A stretch of DNA of 64,000 nt, taken from the NCBI GenBank assembly GCA_020634015.1, contig JACKCN010000001.1, positions 45,001 to 109,000 of the forward strand. Reading direction: 5' to 3'. The position numbers were made by a program, and so were the translations under genes. This document shows positions 28,165 to 38,026 of the stretch, piece after piece (the first letter of the stretch is position 1; every line of letters starts with the position of its first letter). This DNA comes from Candidatus Delongbacteria bacterium. Its GTDB lineage: Bacteria; CAIWAD01. Under the pieces are notes generated by a model. The model saw only the letters and a program-made list of their open reading frames with translations, ran no database searches and was not told the DNA's origin.

Positions 28165-28540
28165 TCGCGTCCACCATCTCGTCCTCTCGTCCACCATCCC
28201 GCCACCATTCGTCCACCATCTCGCGGGCGAAGCCGTCCACCATCCGTCCAGCCATCTCGTCCACCATCTCGTCCGGGGATCTCGTCCACCATCGCGTCCG
28301 ACACTTCTCGTCCATCCTCGTCACGAAAGGCCCCATCGTCCATCCTCGTCCACCATCTCGTCCACCATCTCGTCCGCCATCTCGTCCACCATCTCGTCCG
28401 CTTTCCGTTCGCCCGGCACACATTCGTCCGCCATCTCGTCCACCATCTCGTCCGCCATCTCGTCCACCATCTCGTCCGCCATCTCGTCCGCCATCTCGTC
28501 CACCATCTCGTCCGCCATCTCGTCCACCACCGCCACGGAT
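28165..28540. repeat. 12-bp tandem repeat (minisatellite)
   Basis: Units of CTCGTCCACCAT or CTCGTCCGCCAT. About 13 near-perfect copies fill 28345-28529, interrupted once at 28401-28421. Decayed copies extend left to about 28165. The period is a multiple of three, so both strands stay open (minus strand DEMVDEMADEM; plus strand STISSAIS), but there is no ribosome site and no recognisable protein. It lies about 280 bases before the beta-helix gene. Confidence 0.85.
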
Positions 28541-28808
28541 GTCCGGGACAATCGACGAATGGCGGTCGTGGTGGCGGTCGATGGGACCGTCATGCTCTTG
28601 AACAGGGCGACGGTCGAAAGGACCGCCACCCCTTTGATGATGTCCCCGATGGATTGATGGGCACGTCCTGCGGCCTTTGCCCATCCTGCAAGAAGCTCGG
28701 TCCGGCTGCATGAATTTCCTGCACATGATCCAGATCCAGCGCCCGGGTGTCGCATTCGTTAAACTGGGCGGGTCGTTCCCTGTCTCATTCGCCTGACCCG
28801 AGGACTCC

Positions 28809-31287
28809 ATGCGACTCTGGATCCTGCTGCTGTTCATCATGACTTCGCTCTGCCGCGCGGCCATTCTGCGTGTCCCCGCCGACTTTGCCGACATCCAGGC
28901 CGCCATGGATGCCACGACCCCGGGTGATACGGTGCACGTCGCATGCGGCATCTGGACCGGCCTGTACACCAGTCCAATGCACGGGATGACGCTCTGTTCG
29001 GACTACCTGTTCACCCAGGACTCCACCGACATCAACGAGACCATTCTGGACGGAGAGTACGAGGGCACGATCCTGGATCTGTACGGCGAGGACACGTGGT
29101 TCGTGCTCTGTGGGTTCACCGTGCAGCATGGGCAGGGGCAAGACATCAGTCCCAGTGCGTACAACCACCGGGCAGGAGGAATCCAGAAGAATGGCCATGT
29201 GCATGGGTGGATCCGAGACTGCGTGTTCCGTCAGAACCGGGCCCCAAGAAGTGCGCCTGTAATCTACTGGGGAACAGTCGGCTCTGGCATCTCGACATGG
29301 GGCGATCTGATCATCGAGAGTGTTGCATGCTTCGAGAATGAGGTAACGAATCCGACTGGCGGTCCCTCGGCAGCCGTTTTCATCTGGGCATACCAAGCAC
29401 ATCTGCTGAAGATCGATGGGTTGTATTATGACGGCGACGGGAACAACACGATCCCGCTCGTGATGGGCAACTCCGAAGGTGATTCGGTCATCGTCAACAA
29501 CCTGACGATCACGAATTCGACGAGCCCTCCTTCAACCACTGGGCTGAACACAGATGTCGTAGGGTTGAACGGGCAACACTACTCGAACATCCGGCTGCTG
29601 GGAGGCAATGGAATTCCCGTGTGCGGACTTGGCATCCAGCCACGAGGCCCGGACTCCTCAATTGTTGTGATGCGGAACATTCAGGTTTCAGGAGTGAGCG
29701 GACAGAGGGCACTGTACATCAACTCGGGACTCGCGCAACTGGACATCGACAGCCTGACAGTGAGCAACTGCCGCGGCAATTCCTACCAAGCCATGGTCAA
29801 CATACAATCCAGTACCCGAGGCTGGCTGCGCAATGTGCACTTCCACGACAATGTCAGCGGGGACAGCGTCAGTCTGGAACCGCTGCCGATGTTGAACACT
29901 CGCTACATGGACATCGACAACCTGCACTTCCACGACAACCGGACCATCGTGCCCGCGGATCCGGATCCGTCCACCAGCGGCGGCAACTACATTCTGGGCG
30001 CCCAGGTCTACGCCGTCGGCAGCCGCCTGCACCTGAGCAACATGCTCTTCGAGAATAACCGTCTGGATGATCTGGATGATTACAGCGATCACAGCCCGGT
30101 GAATGCCTACTATGGAAACTATGGCAGAGAATTGATGGGCACCGGCTTGGACGGGCTTATGGGCGCACAACATCCGAGTCCTGCACAGCCGCCAGCCCAA
30201 TCACGCTCCGGACATCTACTCGGTCCCGGACATCGACATGAGTCGTCCTGGTTCCGTGCTGACACTCGGTTCGGATCACGTGTTTGCACGCAGACAGCAT
30301 ACTGGTCTGGGATGCGGATGATGGTGGCGTTTACATCGGATCCGACTCCATGTGGGTCAGCAATGTCGAGATCCGGGATGTAGGCAGAATGGCCCTGGGT
30401 ATGGGGGACAACGTCTTCCCACAAGCACCTCCATGGGCTTCGATTCAGCAACATGCTGCTGGACAACATTGATGCGACCCCAAGCTACTTGCCTTCAGAG
30501 TATCGACGGCTCAGCAGCCAGGCTCTGCTGTGGACCGGAGTGCGTACTGCTTACCAAGGCCACGTTCCTGTAGTCGATTTCGAGAACGTGACCGCCATCA
30601 ACAACGATGACATGCGTCACCTGTTCAACTTCTGGCAACCGGTGGACCTGCACGTGCGGAACTGCGTTTTCTGGAACAATACGTACACCATCTGCGCGAG
30701 GGGGCTTTCCCATCTCTCAGTCTTTGGAGTACAATCTGCTGGAAGAAGAAATTGCTGGCATCGGCAATCAGGTCGGCATAGCCCCCCTGTTCGATGAAGA
30801 GTTGGGCGCCCCTTTGCTCTCCTCCATCTCCCCAGCCATCGACGCTGGGAATCCGGACACGGCATACAACGATATAGAAGACCCCGACAACCCTGGCTTC
30901 GCCCTCTGGCCCAGCCAAGGCACCCTGCGCAACGACATTGGGTACACGGGCGGGCCGAGTGCGGGCACTCTGGAGCATCTGGTGGCCGTGCGTGCACCGC
31001 GCACGGAACCCTTGGCGCAACCGGAGACCTTCGTGCTGCACCCGGCCTTTCCCAATCCCTTCAATCCCGTGACCACTCTGGGCTATGTCCTCAACCGCCC
31101 GCTGCAGGTTGAACTGTCCGTGTACAACGTGCTTGGGCAGAAGGTGCGGACACTCGTTTCCGGACTGGAGAGCGCGGGCGAGCACCATGTGCGATGGGAT
31201 GCCAGTGAATTGGCCAGCGGGGTGTACATCGTGGAGCTTGCCGCAGGCGGGGAATCGCGGACGCGGAAGATCCTGCTGCTGAAATAG
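28809..31287 (+). pseudogene. Secreted beta-helix protein with T9SS-like sorting domain, several frameshifts
   Basis: MRLWILLLFIMTSLCRAA is a signal peptide. ILRVPADFADIQAAMDATTPGDTVHV follows, the usual start of right-handed beta-helix (pectate-lyase-like) surface proteins. Helix repeats rich in Asn and Asp run to about 30150 in one frame. Between 30150 and 30730 the continuation must be read in at least four pieces (VLHSRQPNHAPDIYS; DSILVWDADDGGVYIGS; LLDNIDATPSYLPSEYRR; SLEYNLLEEEIAGIG). The last 75 residues are a sorting domain: HPAFPNPFNPVTTLGYVL, VYNVLGQKVRTL, SGVYIVELAAGG, RKILLLK. It is one of the few plus-strand genes and is flanked by repeats. Several indels in 600 bases suggest decay, though sequence error is also possible. 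Confidence 0.78.
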
Positions 31288-31290
31288 GAC

Positions 31291-31340
31291 GCCCCGCAGG
31301 GGCATTGTTTCCTCAGCCCAAAGCGACGCTTTGGGTTGTG
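31291..31340 (+). terminator. Double hairpin after the beta-helix gene
   Basis: Two stems follow the TAG stop: GCCCC-gca-GGGGC with ATTGTTT after it, and a perfect 8-bp CCCAAAGC-gac-GCTTTGGG (31317-31335) followed by TTGTGT. Together they make a reasonable plus-strand terminator. Confidence 0.6.
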
Positions 31341-31384
31341 TCGCCCCCGTCAATCCACACACCATCGCCTGCCATGTCACGCAT

Positions 31385-31537
31385 TGCCCCCATCCCACCA
31401 CGCCTTCGGCGTGCCTTCCCCCGCTGCGCGAGGGAAGGGATGACGGCTTCGCCTCGTCAGGCAATGGTCTACTGCCAAGCCCCGAACGGGGCATCACACA
31501 TCCATGGCCCGTGGGGAATCCACGGGCTGGCGCGATG
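31385..31537 (+). repeat. Dispersed repeat R3, copy 2
   Basis: Plus-strand counterpart of 10985-11142, with the same order of hairpins (CTTCCCCCGCTGCGCGAGG, GCCAAGCCCCGAACGGGGC, GGCCCGTGGGGAATCCACGG). It is followed 50 bases later by R1 copy D. Confidence 0.75.
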
Positions 31538-31588
31538 AGCTGGCCGCATAACCATCTACCCCGAGACACCGTCGATTTCCCCAAGATT

Positions 31589-31812
31589 CAATCCCCTTCC
31601 GCAGCGGTGACGCCGGTGGCGGAACCATCGAGACGGAACGGTCGAGCATGAGCGTTGGCCGCCGCGCATGGCCCGAAGGACCGCATCGCGGGCCAAGTTT
31701 GCGCGGCGCGAGGCCTGCGAAGAGGGTCTTTCTTTGGCTCCACCTTGCTTTGGACCCGTCCAAAGAAAGGTGGAAAACAATGCGTCACGGGAGGCCGTCC
31801 CGGGCCGAGGAT
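31589..31812 (+). repeat. Dispersed repeat R1, copy D
   Basis: Nearly identical to copy A over about 220 bases, including the hairpin and the terminal CGTCCCGGGCCGAGGA. In the middle, the text around GCATGGCCCGAAGGACCGCA differs from copy A and matches copies E and F. Confidence 0.85.
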
Positions 31813-31963
31813 GGCCTCACGGAATCGAGTCTGTGACAGGATGCCGGTGGAAGGGGAATACGTGTAGCGGGGATTGACACAACGAAAATCGCGGTGTAAC
31901 TTTCGGGGCCCGCCTTCCGCGGGGTGACAGGAACAGAGAACATTCCGGAATCGCCAAAGTTCA

Positions 31964-32145
31964 ATCCCTTCCACAGTGGTGACGCCGGTGGCGGAACCAT
32001 CGAGACGGAACGGTCGAGCATTCACGTGGGCCGCCGCGCTTGGTCCGAAGGACCGCATCGCGGGCCAAGTTTGCGCGGCGCGAGGTCTGCGAAGAGGGTC
32101 TTTCTTTGGCTCCACCTTGCTTTGGACCCGTCCAAAAAGAAAACG
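31964..32145 (+). repeat. Dispersed repeat R1, copy E
   Basis: Matches copies A and D from CTTCCACAGTGGTGACGCCG through GACCCGTCCAAA. The 3' arm of the hairpin is lost: the sequence goes from CCGTCCAAA into AAGAAAACGTCCCC. The 140 bases between copies D and E and the 215 bases between E and F contain no gene. Confidence 0.82.
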
Positions 32146-32360
32146 TCCCCACGGGAGGTCGGGGAGGAGCATCACGGCAGGCAGTCGTGTCACGGGGTTC
32201 GAGTGTCACGAGCAATCAGGGCATGTCCCCGGATTACGCCGGAACGTTTCGTGGTGAGGGATCGTCGTTCGCCGGTGTAACCATCTGCATTCGTGGGCGA
32301 CCCGCTTCCACGGGGGTGACGGGAATGGGCGAGTAGTACAGTCTTACTTCCTACAGAACA

Positions 32361-32545
32361 ATCCTCTTCCGCAGCGGTGACGCCGGTGGCGGAACCATCG
32401 AGACGGAACGGTCGAGCAGGGAGCGTGGGCCGCCGCGCATGGCCCGAAGGACCGCATCGCGGGCCAAGTTTGCGCCGCGCAAGGCCTGCTGAGCCTTCTT
32501 TTGGCCACCCTTTTCTTCGCGAAGAAAAGGTAGAGAGCGCCCCCC
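32361..32545 (+). repeat. Dispersed repeat R1, copy F with an exchanged hairpin
   Basis: The left two thirds match copies D and E. The right end has a different stem, CTTTTCTTCGCGAAGAAAAG (a perfect palindrome), in place of the CTTTGGA/TCCAAAG stem. It ends about 115 bases before the MBL-fold gene stop; that interval has a G/C-rich hairpin at 32636-32660 that may end the MBL transcript. Confidence 0.82.
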
Positions 32546-32660
32546 GCGCAGGGGTTCATCACCCTGGCGTGATCACGAGAAGGAGCACGAGCAGGAGTAC
32601 GAGACGAGTTGGTGCATGAAACCGGTCATGGAACAAGCCCCCCTCGGGGGTCGGGGGGGA

Positions 32661-33314
32661 TCACATGATGCCATGCAGCTTCTTGTAGTCGGCCCAGGTG
32701 GCCTTGAGGTGTTCGAAGGCGGCAAGGTCGGGCTGGAGCAGGAAGGGGTTGCTGCGGCGTTCGTGGCCGATGGTGCTGGAGGGACAGACGCCGTAGTCGT
32801 GGCCGGGCCAGACGCGCACCTCGTCGGGCAGGGACAGCAGGACCCGGTGGAGGCTGTGATACTCGGCGCGGGCCTGTTCGGAGCTGCCGGTGCCACCGAC
32901 CTTGCCCACGAAGAGAGTATCGCCCGTGATCACATCGGTTGGACGGCCCGAGGAATCCAGCACCAGCGCGCACAGGCTGCAGGGCGTGTGACCCGGCGTG
33001 GGCAGCAGGCGCAGGCGGGCCTGGCCCAGTTCCAGCTCCAGGCCGGGATCGGTCACGGCCCGCGTGGGCACCAGACTGCCGAAAGGTGAGGCGATCAACT
33101 CCCACTGGCCGTGGGGGATCCGGGACAGGCTGGCAATGTGATCGGCGTGAGTGTGGGTGGCGATCACGGTGCGCAGGCGGCAGCCGCTGGCATCCAGCGC
33201 ACGCAGCAGCTGGGTGGGGTCTTCGCCCGGATCCAGGATGGCGGCCTCGCCACCGTCGAGCAGCAGGTAGCCGAAGTTGCGGTCGCCGCCCGTGCGGATC
33301 TGCAGCAGTTCCAT
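32661..33314 (-). CDS. MBL-fold hydrolase, persulfide dioxygenase/GloB-like
   Basis: A 217-residue metallo-beta-lactamase-fold protein. The metal motif is THTHADHIAS near residue 55, followed by TPGHTPCS, ITGDTLFVGKVGGT and VWPGHDYG. The ending CPSSTIGHERRSNPFLL is typical of the ETHE1-like and hydroxyacylglutathione-hydrolase-like branch (PSSTIGxExxxNPFL). The likely reaction is either a sulfur-transfer dioxygenation (single iron) or thioester hydrolysis. ATG 33314 has GGAGA upstream. It follows the ABC-F gene by 25 bases on the same strand. Confidence 0.85.
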   Translation of the reverse strand: MELLQIRTGGDRNFGYLLLDGGEAAILDPGEDPTQLLRALDASGCRLRTVIATHTHADHIASLSRIPHGQWELIASPFGSLVPTRAVTDPGLELELGQARLRLLPTPGHTPCSLCALVLDSSGRPTDVITGDTLFVGKVGGTGSSEQARAEYHSLHRVLLSLPDEVRVWPGHDYGVCPSSTIGHERRSNPFLLQPDLAAFEHLKATWADYKKLHGIM

Positions 33315-33339
33315 GAGTTCTCCTTTGTGTCACCGGGGC

Positions 33340-35355
33340 TCAGTCCTGACCGTCCTCCTCCAGCCCCAGCTCCTGACGACAGGTGTCAACCTTTGCCTGG
33401 GCCACTTCCCATTGGGCGTAGAGCTCGGGCAGTTGCTTGCGCAGGGTGTTGTACTCGGTGGTCAGGGTACTCATCCGGGTGCCGTCGGCCAGAATCTCGG
33501 GACGACTGAGTTCGGTCTCGAGATTGGACATCCGGTTCTCGCGCGTTTCGATGGTGCGTTCCAGTTTCTCGGCCGCCTGCTCGTGTTCGCGCAGCACGCG
33601 GCGCTTGCGGATCTTCTCCTCGGTGGCCTTGCGCCGGTCTTCCTTGCTGCGGGAGCGCGCGGGAGTTGCGCTGCCTTCCTCGCTGACACGCGCCCCATTG
33701 CGGGCCGCTTCCTCCGCGCCCAGTTCGGCTTCGCGCAGGGCGAGGAAGTCGGAATAGTTGCCGGGGTAGTCGCGCAATCGGCCCTCGCGCAGCTCCAGCA
33801 CGCGGGTCACCACGCGGTCGAGGAACCAGCGGTCGTGGCTCACCACCAGCACGGTGCCCGTGTAGGCGGCCAGTCCCTGCTGGAGCACGTCCTTGGCCTT
33901 GATGTCCAGATGGTTGGTGGGTTCGTCCAGCACCAGGAAGTTGGACTTGTTCAGCAGCAGGCTGGCCACCGAGAGGCGACTCTTCTCGCCGCCCGAGAGC
34001 ACCTCGACCTTCTTGAACACCGCGTCACCGCTGAAGAGAAAACTGCCCAGCAGGCTGCGCAGCTGGCCCTGACCCAGGCCCGTGCTGTGGCGCGAGAGCT
34101 CCTCGAGCACCGTGTTCTCGCGGATCATGCCCTCTTCGGCTTCCTGGGTGTAGAAGTCCAGTTCCACCTTGTGACCCAGGCGGCAGACACCCGCTGTGGG
34201 CTCCAGCAGCCGGCAGATGATGCGCGAGAGGGTGGTCTTGCCGGCGCCGTTGGGGCCCACCAGTGCCACACGCTCGCCGCGCCCGATGTGCAGGTCCAGC
34301 GGCTCGAAGACCGGTGTGTCACCATAACTGTGCTGCAGGCCCTCAAGGATCAGCACCTGGTCGCCGCTGCGCTCGCAGGCGGGAAAGTGGAAGCGGATCC
34401 CGCGGGTTTCGCTCTCGATCTCGATGCGCTGGATCTTCTCCAGCATCCGGACACGGCTCTGGACCTGGCTGGCCTTGCTGGCCTTGTAACGGAAGCGATC
34501 GATGAAGCGTTCCAGTTCGGCGATGCGCTCGCGCTGGCGCAGGTACTCCGAGGCGATGCGCTCCTTCTCGGCTTCCTTCTGTTCCAGAAAGCGCGTGTAA
34601 TTGCCCGTCCACAGCTTCAGCTCGCCCCGCTCCAGCTCGGCGATCAGCGAGACCGTGCGGTCCAGGAAAAAACGGTCGTGCGACACGCAGATCACGGTGC
34701 CCGAGTAGTGGCGCAGGTAGCGCTCGAGCCACTCCATGGTTTCCGTGTCCAGATGGTTGGTAGGTTCGTCCAGCAGCAGCAGGTCGGGGGCCGAGAGCAG
34801 CAGGCGGGCCAGTGCGGCGCGCATCTGCCAACCGCCGGAGAAGGAATCCAGCGGCCGCTCCAGATCCTCGTCACGGAAACCCAGTCCGGCCAGGATGCGG
34901 CCCGCGTCGCTGCGCAGGCGGTAACCGTCGGCGTTGTCGAAGTGCTCGTGCAGGTGGCCCAGGCGCTTGAGCACGGCCTGCTGTTCCTCGCTGTCCTGCT
35001 CGAGGGTCGCCAGTTCTTCGCGCAGCGCGGTCATTTCCGCTTCGATCTGGCTCAGGTCGGCCACGGCCTCGACCACCACGTCCACCAGCGGACGGTCGGT
35101 GGAAAAGCTGAAGTCCTGTTCCAGATACCCCACGCGCAGGCGCGGGGCGCGGATGATCTCGCCCCGGTCGGGCTCGCGGGTACCCATCAGCAGCCGCAGC
35201 AGGGTGGTCTTGCCCGCCCCGTTGTCGCCCACCAGGCCAATGCTCTGGCCGGGGCGAATGTGCCAGTCCAGATCGTCGTAGAGCACCTTGTCGGGAAAGG
35301 CGATGTGGATGTGTTGCAGTCGGAGCAGGGTGGACCTCGTGAATTGATGGCCCAA
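33340..35355 (-). CDS. ABC-F family ATPase
   Basis: About 660-670 residues with two ABC domains and no membrane segment, as in ribosome-associated ABC-F proteins (Uup/EttA type). The first nucleotide domain has Walker A GLVGDNGAGKTTLL and signature FSGGWQMR with DEPTNHLDTETMEW. The second has LVGPNGAGKTTLS, LSGGEKSRLS and DEPTNHLDIKA. A coiled-coil C-terminal region follows (residues about 560-665, EHEQAAEKLERTIETRE). The start is uncertain. A TTG at 35355 has no ribosome site. CTG at 35328 is preceded by GAGGT at ideal spacing and would give (M)LRLQHIHIAFPD, which fits the family. Confidence 0.9.
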   Translation of the reverse strand: MGHQFTRSTLLRLQHIHIAFPDKVLYDDLDWHIRPGQSIGLVGDNGAGKTTLLRLLMGTREPDRGEIIRAPRLRVGYLEQDFSFSTDRPLVDVVVEAVADLSQIEAEMTALREELATLEQDSEEQQAVLKRLGHLHEHFDNADGYRLRSDAGRILAGLGFRDEDLERPLDSFSGGWQMRAALARLLLSAPDLLLLDEPTNHLDTETMEWLERYLRHYSGTVICVSHDRFFLDRTVSLIAELERGELKLWTGNYTRFLEQKEAEKERIASEYLRQRERIAELERFIDRFRYKASKASQVQSRVRMLEKIQRIEIESETRGIRFHFPACERSGDQVLILEGLQHSYGDTPVFEPLDLHIGRGERVALVGPNGAGKTTLSRIICRLLEPTAGVCRLGHKVELDFYTQEAEEGMIRENTVLEELSRHSTGLGQGQLRSLLGSFLFSGDAVFKKVEVLSGGEKSRLSVASLLLNKSNFLVLDEPTNHLDIKAKDVLQQGLAAYTGTVLVVSHDRWFLDRVVTRVLELREGRLRDYPGNYSDFLALREAELGAEEAARNGARVSEEGSATPARSRSKEDRRKATEEKIRKRRVLREHEQAAEKLERTIETRENRMSNLETELSRPEILADGTRMSTLTTEYNTLRKQLPELYAQWEVAQAKVDTCRQELGLEEDGQD

Positions 35356-35443
35356 TATGGGAACTGGCCAGCTTTCACGAAGGATCGAGGTGTGGCTTCA
35401 GGAACAGCATTGGCAAGTCCGGACAGTCTTGCCCGGACAAGCC

Positions 35444-35480
35444 ACAAGGAAAGGGCCCACGCCGACACGACGCAGGCCCC
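35444..35480 (-). terminator. Terminator after the M1 aminopeptidase gene
   Basis: On the minus strand GGGGCCTGCG pairs with CGTGGGCCCT (ten pairs including G-U) around an internal TCGTGTCG loop, followed by TTCCTTGT. It lies 26 bases after the aminopeptidase stop and about 90 bases before the ABC-F start. Confidence 0.55.
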
Positions 35481-35505
35481 AAGGGGGCAAGGTTGGAAGA
35501 GCCGC

Positions 35506-37701
35506 TCAGTGGGCCCAGACCACGCGCACCTGATACACGGCCATCTCGCGGTCGATGGGGTCGTCCCAGTGCAGCAGAGGGGTTTCGCCCAGCAGGATCT
35601 CGTCCTGGCGGTTGAGATCCGAGTAACGATAGATCCGGTAGGACTGGGCGCCGGGCACACTGGTCCACTGCAGGTGGGCGACCTCGTCCTGCAGCTCGAT
35701 GCTCAGCAGGGGTGGCGGCGCGTGCTGCAGGGTGTGCAGCCCCAGATCCTGCCAGAGGCCGCTGTCGGGGGCAATGCTCAGGTGCAGCCGTTCACCCGCG
35801 TGCAGGCCGGACAGTGAATACAGGTCCAGGGTCAGGGTCTCGGAAGGCACCCAGGCCTCCAGTTCGTGCTGCAGCTCGAAGACGAAGATGCCGTGATCCA
35901 TGCAGGTGGCGTCCAGGATCACATGGCGGTCGCCCGGGCGGCGCAGGGTGGCCCGCAGGTCACCAGCGCCGGGCAGACTGCCGTCGGCGAAACGCCCCGA
36001 GAACACGATCTGGCTCAGCTGATTCTCCAGAGTGCCTTCGGTATTGAACTCCAGCACCCAGTTGTCCGGATCGAACTCCAGGGTGGTGGGCGCGGCCGGG
36101 GTCAGCACCGCAAAGCCCTGGTTCCTCAGGCTGTCGCGCACGCTCAAGGCCACACTGCCCGCACCACTGTTGACGCGCAGCGGCAGGTACATCTCGAAGT
36201 CCGGATCACTCTGGATCTGCGAGATCCAGATCTGGGCCAGATCGAAGCCCTGGTGGGTGCGCGGGATCACGTCCCAGCGGTAGGTCGGTCGGTTCATTCC
36301 GTAGAGATAGCCCTGCCAGAATCCTGACAGGTCCTTGTCGGTGAAGGTCTGGGCGTGGGCCACGAAATCGGCCACGGTGGCGCTGCCGTAGGCGTGGTCG
36401 CTCTGGTACCAGCCGCGCATCAGCTCGGTGAAGGCCGTGTCGCCAATGATCCCGCGCAGCATGTGCAGCAGCCAGGCCCCCTTGCGGTAGACCGTGTTGG
36501 ACCCGAAGGTGCTGGTGGGCGCGTAGACCGGTCCGCTGGGGTCGGTGACCCAGGCCCGGGTGACCATGAAGTTCTGCAGGGCGGCAAAGCCCCCCGTGTG
36601 CTCGGTCCAGAGCGCCTCGGAGTAGGTGGCGAAGCCTTCGTTGAGCCAGATGTCGTCAAAGGTCGCGCAGGTGATCAGGTCGCCCCACCACTGGTGTGCC
36701 AGCTCGTGGGCCACGATCCGGTCGTAGACATGATCGCCGCGGATCAGATTGGCGCCGTAGCTGGTGTTGCACTGGTGCTCCATGCCGCCGCTCCAGGCGA
36801 AGGCGCTGTGCCCGTACTTCTCCTGCACGAAGGGGTACTCGCCCCAGAGCTGGCTGAAGAACTCCAGCATGGGCACGGTCACGTCAAAATCGATCTGGGC
36901 GTCGGCCAGATCCTCGGGATAGACATAATGCACCACGGGCATTGTATCACCCGCCATGCTGATGTAGCTGTCCTCGAAACTGACGTAATTGGTCACGCTC
37001 AGGCAGACCAGATAACTCGCGATCGGATAGCGTTCGACCCAGCGCCAGCGCGTGTTGATGCCCAGGTTGTCCACCCCCTCCAGCACTCCGTTGCTGGTGG
37101 CCGTGTAGGCCGACGGCACGGTCACCTCCAGACGCAGGCTGTCCAGCTTGTCGGTGGGGTCGTCCTTGCAGGGCCACCAGGAGCGGGCGCCATACGGTTC
37201 ACTGAGTGTGCTCAGAATGGGAGTGCCCGCGTGGTTGGTCAGTGACCAGGAGCCGAATCCCGAGGAAGCGGGCATGCCCGAGTAGGCGATCATCACGGTG
37301 ATTTGCTCGCCGGAATCCGCGGGCTGGGTCAGCAGCAGATGCAGGATGTCACCCATGCGGTTCCAGCTGCTGGCGTCGGCTCCCACCGAATCCACCAGCA
37401 TCGGCTGGGCCAGATCAAGTTCCAGACTGGACAATCCCTGCATTCGGCTTTCGCACAGCAGCTCGGCGCGACCGATCAGGTTGCCCGTGCTCATGCTGGG
37501 GCTCAGCGCGAGATGGGCATAGCGTACATCAATGGACGGATCGCTGCGCTCCCCGCCGTCCAGTTGCACGAAACGGCTCTGGGCCCCCGCCAGATGGTTC
37601 TTGTACCAGCCCTCCAGCAGGCTGTCCTCCGGGGCCGGGCTTTGGGCCAGGGCCAGAAAGGGCAGGCAGATCAGCAGCAGGGCGGCTAGTGGACTCTTCA
37701 C
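35506..37701 (-). CDS. Secreted M1-family aminopeptidase
   Basis: A 731-residue zinc metallopeptidase. KSPLAALLLICLPFLALAQ is a signal peptide, so it acts outside the cytoplasm. The N-terminal beta domain is followed by the substrate motif GGMEHQ, a variant of GxMEN with His-Gln, near residue 300. The zinc site HELAHQWWGD with the distant NEGFATYSEALW completes HExxH-18-E. The C-terminal 150 residues are beta-rich (APPPLLSIELQDEVAHLQWTS) and look like a fibronectin-type domain, not the ERAP-like helical domain. Start is a GTG with GGGAG upstream. Peptide processing at the cell surface or in the periplasm is likely. Confidence 0.92.
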   Translation of the reverse strand: MKSPLAALLLICLPFLALAQSPAPEDSLLEGWYKNHLAGAQSRFVQLDGGERSDPSIDVRYAHLALSPSMSTGNLIGRAELLCESRMQGLSSLELDLAQPMLVDSVGADASSWNRMGDILHLLLTQPADSGEQITVMIAYSGMPASSGFGSWSLTNHAGTPILSTLSEPYGARSWWPCKDDPTDKLDSLRLEVTVPSAYTATSNGVLEGVDNLGINTRWRWVERYPIASYLVCLSVTNYVSFEDSYISMAGDTMPVVHYVYPEDLADAQIDFDVTVPMLEFFSQLWGEYPFVQEKYGHSAFAWSGGMEHQCNTSYGANLIRGDHVYDRIVAHELAHQWWGDLITCATFDDIWLNEGFATYSEALWTEHTGGFAALQNFMVTRAWVTDPSGPVYAPTSTFGSNTVYRKGAWLLHMLRGIIGDTAFTELMRGWYQSDHAYGSATVADFVAHAQTFTDKDLSGFWQGYLYGMNRPTYRWDVIPRTHQGFDLAQIWISQIQSDPDFEMYLPLRVNSGAGSVALSVRDSLRNQGFAVLTPAAPTTLEFDPDNWVLEFNTEGTLENQLSQIVFSGRFADGSLPGAGDLRATLRRPGDRHVILDATCMDHGIFVFELQHELEAWVPSETLTLDLYSLSGLHAGERLHLSIAPDSGLWQDLGLHTLQHAPPPLLSIELQDEVAHLQWTSVPGAQSYRIYRYSDLNRQDEILLGETPLLHWDDPIDREMAVYQVRVVWAH

Positions 37702-38026
37702 GCAGGGCTCCCCGGACTGTCGGACTCATCTCAATTGCGCCAATAATGACAAAACTGGGCTGGTTTCCGAGACTTTTCGAGCGTCCGCAAAACCCGCTGT
37801 CCGGCCTTATCAGATTCCCCGGACCGGATCTGAAGTGATGCGGACTGTTTTTGGTGCCAGCTTGAGAGGATTGGTTCCCAAACTGCAAAACCCTACACTT
37901 GCGCCGAACTTCTCGCGGGTACCGGAATACCCCCAGATCCCGCGGATCTGCGTTTCCGGGCTGTCGCGGCACCGTCGGGTTTCCGGTTCCAGACCTGGCG
38001 CAACCATTCATCAGCCCGGAACGGCC
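37702..38026. promoter_or_regulatory. Divergent promoter region
   Basis: This 325-base interval lies between the divergent aminopeptidase and anti-sigma-type genes. On the plus strand TTGGTT at 37871-37876, a 17-base spacer and TACACT at 37894-37899 give a plausible sigma70 promoter for the plus-strand pair. No gene was seen in it. Confidence 0.4.

Noticed and set aside
28321..28755. Minus-strand frame with DEMADEMVDEM repeats as an acidic repeat protein
   Set aside because: The repeats come from the 12-bp DNA unit, both strands are open for the same reason, there is no ribosome site, and decayed units do not keep the frame.
27147..32660. Integron or prophage
   Set aside because: No integrase, no attC-like series with gene cassettes and no phage structural genes; the zone holds repeats and one surface-protein gene.
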